The position numbers were made by a program, and so were the translations under genes. Positions 55,705 through 64,000 of a DNA stretch of 64,000 bases are shown in pieces. The stretch is from Streptococcus sp. Marseille-Q6470 (GTDB lineage Bacteria; Bacillota; Bacilli; Lactobacillales; Streptococcaceae), in NCBI RefSeq assembly GCF_946902905.1, contig NZ_OX336385.1, positions 868,001-932,000 of the forward strand. The letters are read 5' to 3'. The notes beneath the pieces were generated by a model. The model was given only the letters and a program-made list of their open reading frames with translations, was not told where the DNA came from and did no database searches. Numbering within the stretch: the first letter of the stretch is position 1; each line of letters starts with the position of its first letter.

Positions 55705-56340
55705 TTAAAATTCTGCCTCAACTCGATAGATGACTTGGCCCTTGCTTGAGAACTTTTGCTCATACTCCGTCATAACATTTCCTTCAAAGTCGCTGGCATG
55801 TAAATCTAACCAAACGCCATTGAGTTTCATGCCATATTGTGAAAAGCTCACTAAGCTATATTCAAACAAGCCACGATTATCTGTCTTGAAATGAATTTCA
55901 CCGTGTTCAGGCAAGATTCGTTTGAAAGTATCCAAGAAGCTCTTATAAGTCAAACGACGCTTCTCATGGCGTTTTTTAGGCCATGGATCCGAGAAATTCA
56001 AATACAAGCGATCAATTTCACCATCTTCAAAATAATTGGTCAATTCTGAACCATCAACCCATAGAAGTTTGATGTTGGGAACTCCAACTTCTAAGACCTT
56101 GTCTAAAGCATAGCTTAATACAGACTTCTGAATATCAATCCCGATATAGTTGATGCCAGGATTTTGTTTGGCCATTCCTGTTACGAAAGCACCTTTACCG
56201 CTACCAACCTCTACATGGATTGGATTGTCATTGCCAAACAAATCTCGCCACTTCCCTTTAGCCTCTGCGGGATTTAAAACAACATACTGCGGATTAGCCT
56301 CTAACAGTTCTGTTGCACCTTTACGATTTCTAACTCTCAT
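55705..56340 (-). CDS. trmB: tRNA (guanine-46-N7)-methyltransferase
   Basis: TrmB (211 residues), a SAM-dependent enzyme that makes m7G46 in tRNA. The [18 protein letters not shown] loop, [13 protein letters not shown], and [16 protein letters not shown] active-site region are present. The start overlaps the ccrZ stop by four bases, so translation is coupled; this pairing is conserved in streptococci and relatives. Confidence 0.97.
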   Translation of the reverse strand: MRVRNRKGATELLEANPQYVVLNPAEAKGKWRDLFGNDNPIHVEVGSGKGAFVTGMAKQNPGINYIGIDIQKSVLSYALDKVLEVGVPNIKLLWVDGSELTNYFEDGEIDRLYLNFSDPWPKKRHEKRRLTYKSFLDTFKRILPEHGEIHFKTDNRGLFEYSLVSFSQYGMKLNGVWLDLHASDFEGNVMTEYEQKFSSKGQVIYRVEAEF

Positions 56341-57131
56341 TTCTTCTTTCCATACTTATCTCGGAAGCTACGCAAAGCATAGATTTCCCGATTTACATTA
56401 TCCAAATCTTGATTTTCATAGTATTTGGTAATGAGGCTCAAAAATGACAGTTGAGCATACCAATATAACTTATTCAAGACAGTTTGATTATACTTATAGC
56501 CATAATTAGTTAGCCACTCTTGCCATTGATACTCTGGAATATAGTGACAGAGCAGATAGGCCACATCAAACATACGATCAGTCAAGCGAACGGAATCCCA
56601 ATCTACTAAATAAATCAAGCCACTCTCTGTCTCAAACCAGTTGCTATGACGGACATCCCCATGGACTATGGTTGCATAGTCTTCCCTAAAACCAGGAAGA
56701 TTCTCACGTAAATCACCTAGAACCATACGTAGATACTGGTTGTTTTTTAAAGCATCCGGAGCCTTGTTTACCCATGACTGAAGTAAATCCGAAGGTGTTT
56801 CCATTGCATATCCCAATCGTGTCAACTGGGTCATCAAGGGACGTGAACAGTGTAAACGTGTCAAAATATCGATAATTTGTTTACGGTTCATATCACTTGG
56901 CGTCAAAATTTTTCCTGTCAACCATTCCTGAGCGGACATATCACGGCCGTCTGGTAAACGACGGTTCCAGAGCAATTGTGGTGCAATTTGCTCTCTAGCT
57001 AAACCAGGCAGGATTGGAGAAGTATTCATTTTTATAAAAACACGTTTTCCATCAGGATAACTTCCCATATAAGCTTTTCCGCTCTTCCCAGATATCGGGG
57101 TTAGCGTTAGCTCAATATCACCCAAGTCCAT
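56337..57131 (-). CDS. ccrZ: CcrZ-type kinase (cell cycle regulator)
   Basis: A 264-residue protein of the choline/aminoglycoside kinase fold, matching CcrZ of S. pneumoniae in length and position beside trmB. CcrZ is known to link FtsZ with DNA replication through DnaA. ATP-grasp-like features: VFIKMNTSP near the N-terminus, [13 protein letters not shown] (catalytic loop) and LVDWDSVRL (metal-binding Asp). The kinase substrate has been reported as a sugar, such as ribose. GGAGG precedes the ATG. Earlier labels as thiamine or lipopolysaccharide kinase are unlikely. Confidence 0.93.
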   Translation of the reverse strand: MDLGDIELTLTPISGKSGKAYMGSYPDGKRVFIKMNTSPILPGLAREQIAPQLLWNRRLPDGRDMSAQEWLTGKILTPSDMNRKQIIDILTRLHCSRPLMTQLTRLGYAMETPSDLLQSWVNKAPDALKNNQYLRMVLGDLRENLPGFREDYATIVHGDVRHSNWFETESGLIYLVDWDSVRLTDRMFDVAYLLCHYIPEYQWQEWLTNYGYKYNQTVLNKLYWYAQLSFLSLITKYYENQDLDNVNREIYALRSFRDKYGKKK

Positions 57132-57178
57132 TTCTTTCCTCCGAATAAAGTTTCCTTATTATTCTACTAATTTTTATG

Positions 57179-58228
57179 CTATTCGTCAACCAATCTTCTC
57201 AGTTGATACGGCAAATAAAGAAATTGCAAGACAAGACTTGCTCCCACAAGTGCTAGAACAAGAATTTTGTCCTTAAAAACAAGCAATCCTATGAGACTTT
57301 CCAAGATTAATACAAAGACCCCAATCGCTCTCAAAATTTCCTTCAAGCCTTTCTCTTTTTGCCCCTTACCTACTGGGAATAATTGCGTCAAATATTGATA
57401 GTCAAAGACATGATAGAGGGCTAGAAGTTGGAATAACAAAAGATAATTGAATAAAATTACAATTGCGACTGCAATCCAAGATTGCTCAATGAAGATGAGA
57501 GCGGCCAAAGATAGGATTATGAGCCGCAGACTAAGGGCGAATAAATCTCCATTTCTCAGATAGGAACGAAGATAGAGGTTCTGCCAGATTTTCCCTGGTA
57601 CTTTCTGAACTCCCTTGAGAATAAAGTCCAGATAAGCTCGGCGCTTAACACTATTTGAAATTCCCTTAACCTGGGTAAAGAGGGCAAAGAATCGAAGCAA
57701 GAACTGCTTACGTTTACTTTCTTGTGCAATGACATAATCCCAGTCAAGTCCATTTCCAAGGAAAAAGTTGCTAGACTTTTGGCGAAAAATCACATATTTT
57801 ACTATCCCCAAGACAAGGAGATAGACTCCAAAAATCGGCAAACCAAGACCAATGGCTAAGAATAACGGCGCAAACAGGAGCAAAAAGAGAGTCTGTACAC
57901 TGACCCAAAAGATGAAAGAAATCAGACTTTGCTTCTGGATGTGTTCTCTCACTTCTTCTTCAGCAACTAAAAGAAATAGTTTGTCAGGCGCTTCTAGATA
58001 GGTCGCAATACCACCCCAAAGCAAAAGTAAAATAGATATAAGCCCAAGCAAAATTAGGATTGGTAAATGATTCTCAGGAAAGTGTTGGAGCAACTGGTTG
58101 TACTGGTAGGCCAAAAATCCTAACAACACCAACAAAAATAAGACAAAATGGTCATTGAGCACATAACGGAGATAGCCCAAGCATTCCTTGCGAAATTCCT
58201 GCTTTCGTTTTAAAAACAAGTCCTTCAT
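57179..58228 (-). CDS. ecsB: ABC transporter permease EcsB
   Basis: EcsB (349 residues), the membrane subunit of the Ecs ABC exporter. Ecs is known in B. subtilis for effects on peptidase, secretion and RasP proteolysis, and in streptococci for peptide pheromone processing background. About ten hydrophobic spans are seen. Starts within ecsA (four-base overlap, ATGA). No ecsC is next to it; an EcsC-like gene lies at 49023. Confidence 0.88.
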   Translation of the reverse strand: MKDLFLKRKQEFRKECLGYLRYVLNDHFVLFLLVLLGFLAYQYNQLLQHFPENHLPILILLGLISILLLLWGGIATYLEAPDKLFLLVAEEEVREHIQKQSLISFIFWVSVQTLFLLLFAPLFLAIGLGLPIFGVYLLVLGIVKYVIFRQKSSNFFLGNGLDWDYVIAQESKRKQFLLRFFALFTQVKGISNSVKRRAYLDFILKGVQKVPGKIWQNLYLRSYLRNGDLFALSLRLIILSLAALIFIEQSWIAVAIVILFNYLLLFQLLALYHVFDYQYLTQLFPVGKGQKEKGLKEILRAIGVFVLILESLIGLLVFKDKILVLALVGASLVLQFLYLPYQLRRLVDE

Positions 58229-58956
58229 AGCTCCTCCTCTTTGGTCAGAGCCAAATAGATATCATTGAGGCTTGCTTCTGGCATATCAAAGGCTTCTCGG
58301 AGTTGTCGGAGATTTCCTTTGGCTCTGACTTGACCTTTGTGAAGAATGACAAAAGAGTCACACATCTTTTCAGCAGAATCAAGAACGTGGGTACTCATAA
58401 GGATAGACTTTCCTTTTTTCTTTTCCGCTTCTAGAAGTTGAATCAAATCTGAAATCGCCAAAGGATCAAGACCAAGGAAAGGTTCGTCTACGATAAAGAG
58501 ACTAGGATCCACGACAAAGGCACAGATAATCATAACCTTTTGCTTCATCCCTTTGGAAAAATGAACTGGAAACCAATCCAATTTTTGATCCAAACGGAAC
58601 ATTTTTAAAAGCGGCTCTACACGTTCAAAAGCTAGATTTTGCTCGATACCATAGGCCATGGCAACCGTCTCGATATGTTCTCTGAGAGTCAATTCCTCGT
58701 ACAAGCTAGGAGTTTCAGGAATATAACCAATCTGCTGACGATATTCACGAGGATTAGCACTTAAGGTTAGCTCGTCGATGTATATTTCTCCACTATAAGG
58801 TGTCAAAAGTCCAATAATTTCATTGATGGTCGTCGATTTCCCAGCACCATTGAGACCGATCAAACCGACCAACTGCCCACTTTCAACTGTAAAAGACACA
58901 TCTTTCAAGACAGGGACATGAACGTAGCCACCTGTCAGATTTTTAATTTCTAACAT
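58225..58956 (-). CDS. ecsA: ABC transporter ATP-binding protein EcsA
   Basis: EcsA (243 residues): Walker A GLNGAGKST (residues 35-43), Q-loop, SKGMKQKVM signature, Walker B LFIVDEPFLGLDP and H-loop STHVLDSA. It pairs with the EcsB permease, overlapping by four bases. GGAG precedes the ATG. Divergent from the HIT gene across a 67-base region, the usual neighbourhood (hit-ecsAB) in Firmicutes. Confidence 0.95.
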   Translation of the reverse strand: MLEIKNLTGGYVHVPVLKDVSFTVESGQLVGLIGLNGAGKSTTINEIIGLLTPYSGEIYIDELTLSANPREYRQQIGYIPETPSLYEELTLREHIETVAMAYGIEQNLAFERVEPLLKMFRLDQKLDWFPVHFSKGMKQKVMIICAFVVDPSLFIVDEPFLGLDPLAISDLIQLLEAEKKKGKSILMSTHVLDSAEKMCDSFVILHKGQVRAKGNLRQLREAFDMPEASLNDIYLALTKEEEL

Positions 58957-59023
58957 ATTTTCTCCAAATCTGGTATAATGTAGCTATATTATATCAAAAT
59001 TCAATACAGTAGAGGTAGATTTT
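58957..59023. promoter_or_regulatory. Divergent ecsA/hit promoter region
   Basis: Plus strand TGGTATAAT (58971-58979) is an extended -10 for the HIT gene, 45 bases before its start. On the minus strand a TATAAT near 59000 may serve ecsA. The two promoters lie very close to each other. Confidence 0.55.
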
Positions 59024-59434
59024 ATGTCAGATTGCATTTTTTGTAAAATTATCGCTGGGGAAATTCCCGCATCAAAGGTTTACGAAGATGATCAAGTTCT
59101 TGCCTTCCTTGATATCTCACAAGTAACACCTGGTCACACCTTGGTCGTACCAAAAGAACACTACCGCAATCTTTTAGAAATGGATGCTGCGTGTGCTAGT
59201 CAACTTTTTGCTAAGGTTCCATTGGTAGCACAAAAAGTCATGACTGCTACTAAAGCCAAGGGTATGAATATCATTGCCAACTGCGAAGAAGTCGCTGGAC
59301 AAACGGTTTTCCATACCCATGTCCACCTCGTTCCTCGTTATGGTGCCGAGGATGACCTGAAAATTGACTTTGTTGCCCATGAACCTGACTTTGACAAACT
59401 TGCCCAAGTCGCTGAAACCATCAAAAACGCTTAA
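59024..59434 (+). CDS. hit: HIT-family nucleotide-binding protein
   Basis: A 136-residue histidine-triad hydrolase of the Hint branch, acting on adenosine phosphoramidates or related nucleotides. The catalytic motif HTHVHLVPR (H-x-H-x-H) is intact, with CIFCKIIAGEIPAS at the N-terminus forming a zinc-type cysteine pair. AGAGG precedes the ATG. It is divergent from ecsA and nine bases before the next gene. Confidence 0.96.
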   Translation: MSDCIFCKIIAGEIPASKVYEDDQVLAFLDISQVTPGHTLVVPKEHYRNLLEMDAACASQLFAKVPLVAQKVMTATKAKGMNIIANCEEVAGQTVFHTHVHLVPRYGAEDDLKIDFVAHEPDFDKLAQVAETIKNA

Positions 59435-59443
59435 GGAGTTCCT

Positions 59444-59731
59444 ATGAAACTATCAAATTTACTACTTTTTGCTGGATCAGCAGTCGGATCTTACCTCCTT
59501 GTTAAAAATCGTGAAGTTATCACTGAAGAAGTTTTAGATACAACTGATCGAGTTGAAGCAATCAAAGGCGATTTAGATGTTATCCAAAATAGCTTACAAA
59601 TTATAAATCAACAAAAAGAAGTCATCAAGGAATACCAAGAAGACCTCACTTACAAATTTAAAGTCTTAGAAAAAGACCTCCAAGCAAGACTTGTTGTGAT
59701 AAAAGAACTACGAGAAACTGAAGAAGACTAA
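59444..59731 (+). CDS. Small membrane-anchored coiled-coil protein
   Basis: A 95-residue protein with a short N-terminal hydrophobic segment (about residues 4-19, NLLLFAGSAVGSYLLV) and a long helical, coiled-coil-like remainder (residues 30-92, rich in Glu, Lys, Gln). It resembles the YtxH-like group only in layout. AAGGAG precedes the ATG. Follows the HIT gene by nine bases. Conserved in streptococci behind hit, function unknown. Confidence 0.75.
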   Translation: MKLSNLLLFAGSAVGSYLLVKNREVITEEVLDTTDRVEAIKGDLDVIQNSLQIINQQKEVIKEYQEDLTYKFKVLEKDLQARLVVIKELRETEED

Positions 59732-59816
59732 GAAAAAGAAAGTTTCCAACTTTTCTTATATCCCCTTAAATTCACCTTGGATTACCAAATCCTAACAGAA
59801 AAGGGAGGGACTAAAA

Positions 59817-60458
59817 ATGAAACTGTTTTTAAAAGTCATCTTGATTATTTCTGGTGGCCTCTGCCTTCTTGCAACCCTAGCATTTCTACTAGTGGCCAAT
59901 CTTTTCAAGGCTTCATCAAGTGACATCCGAAAAGGGAATGAAGACTTAAAACAAATCTTTATCTCCCTTGACCTACCTCCTGAAAAAGTAGAATCAGATG
60001 GACACTATGAATTCGAGGGTGGAGGCTTAAATTTTTATGTGACTTTCTCAGATGAGGTCATCAATAGCCACCCTGTCCTGAAAGAAAGTCCAAACCTCAC
60101 TAAAAACCGACTCAAAGTCTATGTCCTACAGACAGGAGATATTTCTTACTATAAAGTAGGGGATAACTTGTTCAATCACGGTTTATTGCAATTTTTAGAG
60201 AAGGAAAGTAGGAATTATTTACAGGAAATCGGAAAGAAACCAAATCCTAATTACTCAATTCTATATTGGAAGGATCAGGAGAGCCTAAAAAAGGGTGTCG
60301 CATTCTATGAAAAAGCTTTGACCTTGGTAGATATTCAGGATAATTCGGCGATTAAGCATATTGATACTGTCACCGTGAAACCTGGTAAAGAAGCGGAACT
60401 CAAGCAACTCATCCAGAAAATGGATGAAGCTGGCTTGTTCAGCCAAAGTTCTGAATAG
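59817..60458 (+). CDS. Anchored extracellular or lipid-facing protein, function unknown
   Basis: A 213-residue protein with an N-terminal hydrophobic anchor (about residues 4-27) and a soluble domain that begins with many charged residues (SSSDIRKGNEDLKQIF). No lipobox is evident. It resembles streptococcal hypothetical proteins but I can name no family. AGGGAGGG precedes the ATG. It lies 85 bases after the coiled-coil gene and ends before the dnaJ terminator, convergent with dnaJ. Confidence 0.7.
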   Translation: MKLFLKVILIISGGLCLLATLAFLLVANLFKASSSDIRKGNEDLKQIFISLDLPPEKVESDGHYEFEGGGLNFYVTFSDEVINSHPVLKESPNLTKNRLKVYVLQTGDISYYKVGDNLFNHGLLQFLEKESRNYLQEIGKKPNPNYSILYWKDQESLKKGVAFYEKALTLVDIQDNSAIKHIDTVTVKPGKEAELKQLIQKMDEAGLFSQSSE

Positions 60459-60500
60459 CAGATCAGTCAGAGAATCTTTGTTCCGTTACTAACTACAAAC

Positions 60501-60529
60501 AAAAAAAGAGCCTTATGGCTCTTTTTTTT
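60501..60529. terminator. Bidirectional terminator between the 213-residue gene and dnaJ
   Basis: AAAAAGAGCC and GGCTCTTTTT around TTAT with T-runs in both directions. It overlaps the dnaJ stop region. Confidence 0.85.
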
Positions 60530-61664
60530 ATTCACCCTCAAAGGCATCTTTTATATGGTCAAAGAAGCCTTTTTTCTTTGGATTTACTTTCAAATCACCT
60601 GCAGCTGCGAATTCTTTCAAAGCTGCTTTTTGTCGTTCGTTTAAGCCTGTTGGAGTCACGACATTAACAGTCACGTATTGGTCACCAACAACACCACCAC
60701 GAAGACTAGGAGCTCCCTTGCCACGCAAACGGAATCGTTTACCGGTTTGAGTTCCCTCTGGAATCACCAATTCAACATCACCGTGAACGGTTGGGATATC
60801 GACAGTATCACCGAGAGCTGCTTGGACGATGTTGAGGTTTAACTTGTAGAAAATAGTTGTTCCTTCACGTTCAAATTTATCGCTGGCTTCTACAGAAACT
60901 ACTACATACAAGTCTCCATAAGGACCGCCGTTAAAGCCTGCCTCACCTTGACCAGCTAGACGAATTTGTTGACCAGTTTCGACACCTGCTGGAATTTTTA
61001 CGTGGACACTGTGGGCTTGTTTTTCATGACCTGTTCCATGACAGGTTGTACATGGATCTTTGATTTCTTTTCCGCGACCATGACAGACATCACAGGTTAC
61101 TTGGCGACGCATCATACCAAGCGGTGTTTGAGTATCGACATTGATAACACCAGAACCGTGACAGCGTCCACAAGTAACTGGACTTGTTCCAGGCTTAGCA
61201 CCTGATCCGTTACAAGTACGACAGCTTGATTCACGATTGTATTTGACTTCTTTTTCAGTACCAAAGATGGCTTCTTCAAAAGTCAAATTGACGCGATACT
61301 GGAGGTCATCACCTTGACGAGGAGCGTTTGGATTGCGAGAAGAACCGCCTCCGCCGAAAAAACTTGAGAAGATATCTTCAAATCCACCAAAACCACCTGC
61401 ACCATCGAAGCCACCGAAACCACCTGCACCACCAAAGCCACCGTTGGCTCCAGCCGCACCGTATTGGTCATAGGCAGCCCGTTTCTGTTCATCGCTCAAA
61501 GTCTCATAGGCTTCTTGAACTTCCTTGTACTTTTCCTCAGCACCAGGTTCTTTGTTGATATCTGGGTGATATTTCTTCGATAATTTCCGATAGGCTTTCT
61601 TGATCTCATCTTGAGATGCATTCTTCGAAACGCCCAAACGGTCATAAAATTCAGTATTGTTCAT
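60528..61664 (-). CDS. dnaJ: Chaperone protein DnaJ
   Basis: DnaJ (378 residues), J-domain co-chaperone of DnaK. J domain with HPD near residue 37, Gly/Phe-rich region (about 75-110), four CxxCxGxG zinc repeats ([32 protein letters not shown]) and the C-terminal substrate domain. It is on the same strand as dnaK but separated from it by a DJ-1/PfpI gene. Start ATG at 61664. The region upstream shows an imperfect tandem repeat. Confidence 0.98.
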   Translation of the reverse strand: MNNTEFYDRLGVSKNASQDEIKKAYRKLSKKYHPDINKEPGAEEKYKEVQEAYETLSDEQKRAAYDQYGAAGANGGFGGAGGFGGFDGAGGFGGFEDIFSSFFGGGGSSRNPNAPRQGDDLQYRVNLTFEEAIFGTEKEVKYNRESSCRTCNGSGAKPGTSPVTCGRCHGSGVINVDTQTPLGMMRRQVTCDVCHGRGKEIKDPCTTCHGTGHEKQAHSVHVKIPAGVETGQQIRLAGQGEAGFNGGPYGDLYVVVSVEASDKFEREGTTIFYKLNLNIVQAALGDTVDIPTVHGDVELVIPEGTQTGKRFRLRGKGAPSLRGGVVGDQYVTVNVVTPTGLNERQKAALKEFAAAGDLKVNPKKKGFFDHIKDAFEGE

Positions 61665-61748
61665 ACAAGATACTAAGAGCGAACAGAAAGCGACTGAAAT
61701 TTAGGAAACCGACAAGAAATCCTGATTTCTTAGGAGGTTTATCTAATT

Positions 61749-61865
61749 TCCAAGCTTTCCGCTCGAGTTCAATTCCCCGAATGCTCTTTGTTCCTTTCTT
61801 TTATATTAAATTAGAAATTTTGGAATCCGTGTTCAGTTGCGAACACTCTTTGTCCCTTTCTATAA
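61749..61865. repeat. Imperfect tandem repeat between dnaJ and the DJ-1/PfpI gene
   Basis: Two units of about 45-50 bases share GTTCA, CGAA, CTCTTTGT and CCTTTCT in the same order: copy A at 61755-61803, copy B at 61822-61865. No open frame of good quality is seen in them. Meaning unknown; possibly remains of a small duplicated gene or a repeat family. Confidence 0.4.
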
Positions 61866-61880
61866 TTTTTATGTAAATCT

Positions 61881-62513
61881 TTAGAGGCTGTTTTCTATAC
61901 TCTGCTTCACTTGATCAAACTCTTCATCTGATAGAGTAAATATCAAATCCTCTTCAGCATACTCGTTTTGTTCTTTAAAATAGTTGTCCGTATTCTCTGC
62001 CAACCCTAGACTTAGTATCACTTTCCTTGCAAACTCTTGATGTGCAAAACCGATAGCCGTAATGATTTGTTTATCTTGGACAAGAACTTTCGGTTGGAAA
62101 TTTTCACGTGGAAGAAATTCAAAATAATCAAAGAAGTTTTGCCAAATTCCACCTGTAAATTTCGTGTCCTTCAACAGACCTGCCTTCGCTAATAAAAGAG
62201 GCGCTGAAGAAATGGCTGTAATTAGGATATCTTGCTCACCAAGATCCCTCAAAAACGAGATCAATTTCTCATCTTGTAGAGCAGGACCTATATTTACCAT
62301 TCCTGGCAAAATCACACAAGAATACTCTTCTATACGGATTTGATCCAATGTTTTCGTCGGTTGACAAGGCAAGCCATCCTCAGAAACCACCATTGAATGC
62401 TCAGAAGCTACATAATCAATCGTGATATCAAAAGACAGAGCTAAAGTACTCGTTAAAGTGGTTATCTCATAAAGAGAAAAATTAGGATAAATGATACAAA
62501 GTACTTTTTTCAT
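61881..62513 (-). CDS. DJ-1/PfpI-family protein lacking the nucleophile cysteine
   Basis: A 210-residue protein with the class I glutamine amidotransferase-like fold of DJ-1/PfpI: YPNFSLYEITTLTSTLALSF at the start, the elbow ITAISSAPLLLAKAGLL, and TAIGFAHQEFARKVILSLG at the end. At the elbow, where the family has Cys (AxCxGxxxLAxAGLL), the sequence has Ser102, so a Cys-based activity is not expected. It may be a binding or redox-independent variant. Start chosen at 62513, nine bases after AGAGG. It lies between dnaK and dnaJ. Confidence 0.85.
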   Translation of the reverse strand: MKKVLCIIYPNFSLYEITTLTSTLALSFDITIDYVASEHSMVVSEDGLPCQPTKTLDQIRIEEYSCVILPGMVNIGPALQDEKLISFLRDLGEQDILITAISSAPLLLAKAGLLKDTKFTGGIWQNFFDYFEFLPRENFQPKVLVQDKQIITAIGFAHQEFARKVILSLGLAENTDNYFKEQNEYAEEDLIFTLSDEEFDQVKQSIENSL

Positions 62514-62587
62514 ACGCAACATCCTCTATTTTACCGAAAAACAGAGGCTGGGTTGCAACCTCTGGATTTCTTCTTATCATTACGACG

Positions 62588-62690
62588 CTCAGGCAAGTCG
62601 TCATAGCAATTGCCGTAGAATAACAACCACTTTAGTGATTAGTCATTCTTAACGAGTTAGGCTTAACTGAGTTTCGGCTAAAAACTTCGG
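62588..62690. other. Hairpin-rich intergenic stretch between the DJ-1/PfpI gene and dnaK
   Basis: Contains GGCAA/TTGCC (62592-62614), CACTTTAGTG (62629-62638), GTTA/TAAC (62656-62666) and AGTTT/AAACT. Together with the element at 9502-9644 it shares ACGAGTTA and similar short blocks, but no full alignment could be made by eye. Function unknown. Confidence 0.35.
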
Positions 62691-62735
62691 AAAAAAGATA
62701 AGCCATCTTTTGTGCATCGCACAAGGCGATGGCTT
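62690..62735 (-). terminator. dnaK terminator
   Basis: AGCCATC/GATGGCT with an inner TTGTGC/GCACAA stem, followed by T-run on the minus strand at 62696-62691. Confidence 0.85.
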
Positions 62736-62771
62736 CCTATTTTTCTTTCGTTTTTTAAACGCCTCAACATC

Positions 62772-64000
62772 TTATTTTTCCGTAAACTCTCCGTCTACGA
62801 CGTCATCGCCTGCGTTTCCTGTTGCTTGTGCGCCTTCTGCTCCTGCTTGAGCTTGTTGCGCTGCTGCAGCTTGTTCGTAAAGTTTCACAGCAAGTCCTTG
62901 AGCTTTTTCGTTCAAGGCTTCAAGTTTTGCTTTCATTTCGTCCAAGTTGTTGTCTTCTTGGGCTTTCTTAAGCTCATCAAGTGCAGCTTGGGCAGCATCA
63001 CGTTCTGCATCAAAGCCTTTGCCTTCAGTTTCCTTGATTGTCTTTTCAGTCGCAAAGATAGCTTGGTCTACTTCGTTACGAAGGTCAACTTCTTCTTTAC
63101 GTTTCTTATCTGCTTCAGCGTTTGCTTCTGCATCTTTCATCATGCGGTCGATTTCTTCGTCTGTCAAACCTGAGTTAGATTGGATAACAATTGTTTGTTC
63201 TTTTTGAGTTCCTAGATCTTTGGCTTTAACAGATACGATACCGTTCTTATCGATGTCGAATGTTACTTCGATTTGTGGGATACCACGAGGTGCAGCTGGG
63301 ATATCTGTCAATTGGAAACGTCCGAGAGTCTTGTTATCTGCTGCCATTGGGCGTTCCCCTTGAAGAACGTGGATATCAACGGCTGGTTGGTTGTCTGCTG
63401 CAGTTGAGAAGACTTGTGATTTAGATGTTGGAATTGTAGTGTTGCGGTCGATGAGTTTTGTAAAGACACCACCCATTGTTTCGATACCAAGTGACAATGG
63501 TGTTACGTCAAGAAGGACAACGTCTTTGACATCACCAGTGATAACACCACCTTGGATGGCAGCACCCATAGCAACAACTTCATCAGGGTTTACTGATTTG
63601 TTTGGTTCTTTACCAGTTTCAGCTTTAACAGCTTCAACAACGGCAGGGATACGAGTTGAACCACCGACAAGGATGACTTCGTCAATATCTGACAAGCTCA
63701 AACCTGCATCTGAAAGGGCTTGACGAACTGGAACTTTTGTACGTTCTACAAGGTCACGAGTCAAATCGTCGAATTTAGCACGAGTCAAAGTCATTTCCAA
63801 GTGAAGAGGTCCAGCCTCACCAGCAGTGATAAATGGCAAGCTGATTTGAGTTGAAGTCACTCCAGAAAGGTCTTTCTTAGCTTTTTCAGCTGCGTCTTTC
63901 AAACGTTGAAGAGCCATCTTGTCGTTTGACAAGTCGATACCATTTTCTTTCTTGAATTCTGCTACTAAGTAGTCGATGATTTTTTGGTCAAAGTCGTCAC
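62772..64000 (-). CDS. dnaK: Chaperone protein DnaK (5' end cut by the window)
   Basis: The C-terminal two-thirds of DnaK (Hsp70). The frame continues past the edge at 64000, reading [20 protein letters not shown], so roughly 200 N-terminal residues and the start lie outside. Visible parts: the ATPase lobe with [14 protein letters not shown], the substrate-binding domain ([16 protein letters not shown]), the helical lid, and the C-terminal [12 protein letters not shown] tail. It normally precedes dnaJ, here with a DJ-1/PfpI gene between. Confidence 0.98.
   Translation of the reverse strand, partial: DDFDQKIIDYLVAEFKKENGIDLSNDKMALQRLKDAAEKAKKDLSGVTSTQISLPFITAGEAGPLHLEMTLTRAKFDDLTRDLVERTKVPVRQALSDAGLSLSDIDEVILVGGSTRIPAVVEAVKAETGKEPNKSVNPDEVVAMGAAIQGGVITGDVKDVVLLDVTPLSLGIETMGGVFTKLIDRNTTIPTSKSQVFSTAADNQPAVDIHVLQGERPMAADNKTLGRFQLTDIPAAPRGIPQIEVTFDIDKNGIVSVKAKDLGTQKEQTIVIQSNSGLTDEEIDRMMKDAEANAEADKKRKEEVDLRNEVDQAIFATEKTIKETEGKGFDAERDAAQAALDELKKAQEDNNLDEMKAKLEALNEKAQGLAVKLYEQAAAAQQAQAGAEGAQATGNAGDDVVDGEFTEK

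Noticed and set aside
61616..61876. 86-residue plus-strand open frame between dnaJ and the DJ-1/PfpI gene
   Set aside because: It overlaps the dnaJ start, covers the tandem repeat, lacks a good ribosome binding site and has no recognisable domain.

Overview
The window is a chromosomal stretch of a low-GC Firmicute, almost certainly a mitis-group Streptococcus (relatives of S. pneumoniae, S. mitis, S. oralis). The basis is gene content: a fabM/fabT/fabK-type fatty acid cluster, CcrZ beside trmB, an SsbB-type 131-residue single-strand binding protein near groESL, CIRCE plus CtsR control of groESL, a TrkA/TrkH potassium pair, and small streptococcal families (DUF4651, DUF1912-like). No rRNA, tRNA, prophage, insertion sequence or CRISPR array was seen. 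Most of the window is core genome; accessory character is limited to a few small membrane genes, a sugar-sensing locus and some structured intergenic elements.

Layout. 0-5 kb, minus strand: rplK-rplA with L1-type leader motifs; a GNAT/ParB-like pair; an FMN riboswitch driving ribU and an overlapping PAP2 phosphatase; trmL behind a leader with its own terminator. 5-9.4 kb, plus: trkA-trkH, a membrane protein and a CPBP protease-like protein. 9.4-12.8 kb, minus: a multi-hairpin element, prfC, and two tandem YwaF-type membrane paralogues. 13-20.5 kb, plus: gatCAB, a three-gene membrane module (small membrane protein, Tim44-like zinc-ribbon protein, SPFH protein), then efp-yqhY-nusB. 20.6-31.2 kb, minus: the complete type II fatty acid pathway, fabM, fabT-fabH-acpP and fabK-fabD-fabG-fabF-accB-fabZ-accC-accD-accA, with FabT operator-like sites. 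31.4-34.7 kb, plus: lysC, a DUF956 gene and a T-box-controlled serS.

34.7-44.3 kb, minus: groES-groEL; a mannose/fructose-family PTS (EIIA, B, C, D) and a four-gene sensor (two extracellular sugar-binding proteins, a histidine kinase and a response regulator) that match the S. mutans LevQRST/LevDEFG system. 44.5-50.3 kb, minus: ssbB, an SDR, ytpR, a thioredoxin-like protein, a probably leaderless DUF4651 gene, a DUF1858 plus hemerythrin/PAS pair, an EcsC-like protein, and rbfA. 50.4-57.1 kb, minus: a strongly structured spacer, then infB-ylxQ-ylxR-nusA-rimP, trmB and ccrZ. 57.2-60.5 kb: ecsAB, divergent from a HIT gene with two small genes behind it. 60.5-64 kb, minus: dnaJ, a DJ-1/PfpI-like protein lacking the usual cysteine, and dnaK cut by the window edge.

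The strongest non-gene signals are the folded element between infB and rbfA, two hairpins near 9.5 kb related by compensatory changes, the terminator-bearing leader of trmL, and the leaderless promoter at 47.0 kb. The most unusual protein module is the Tim44/zinc-ribbon plus SPFH operon at 16.3-19.0 kb. No large undescribed defence or mobile system is evident.
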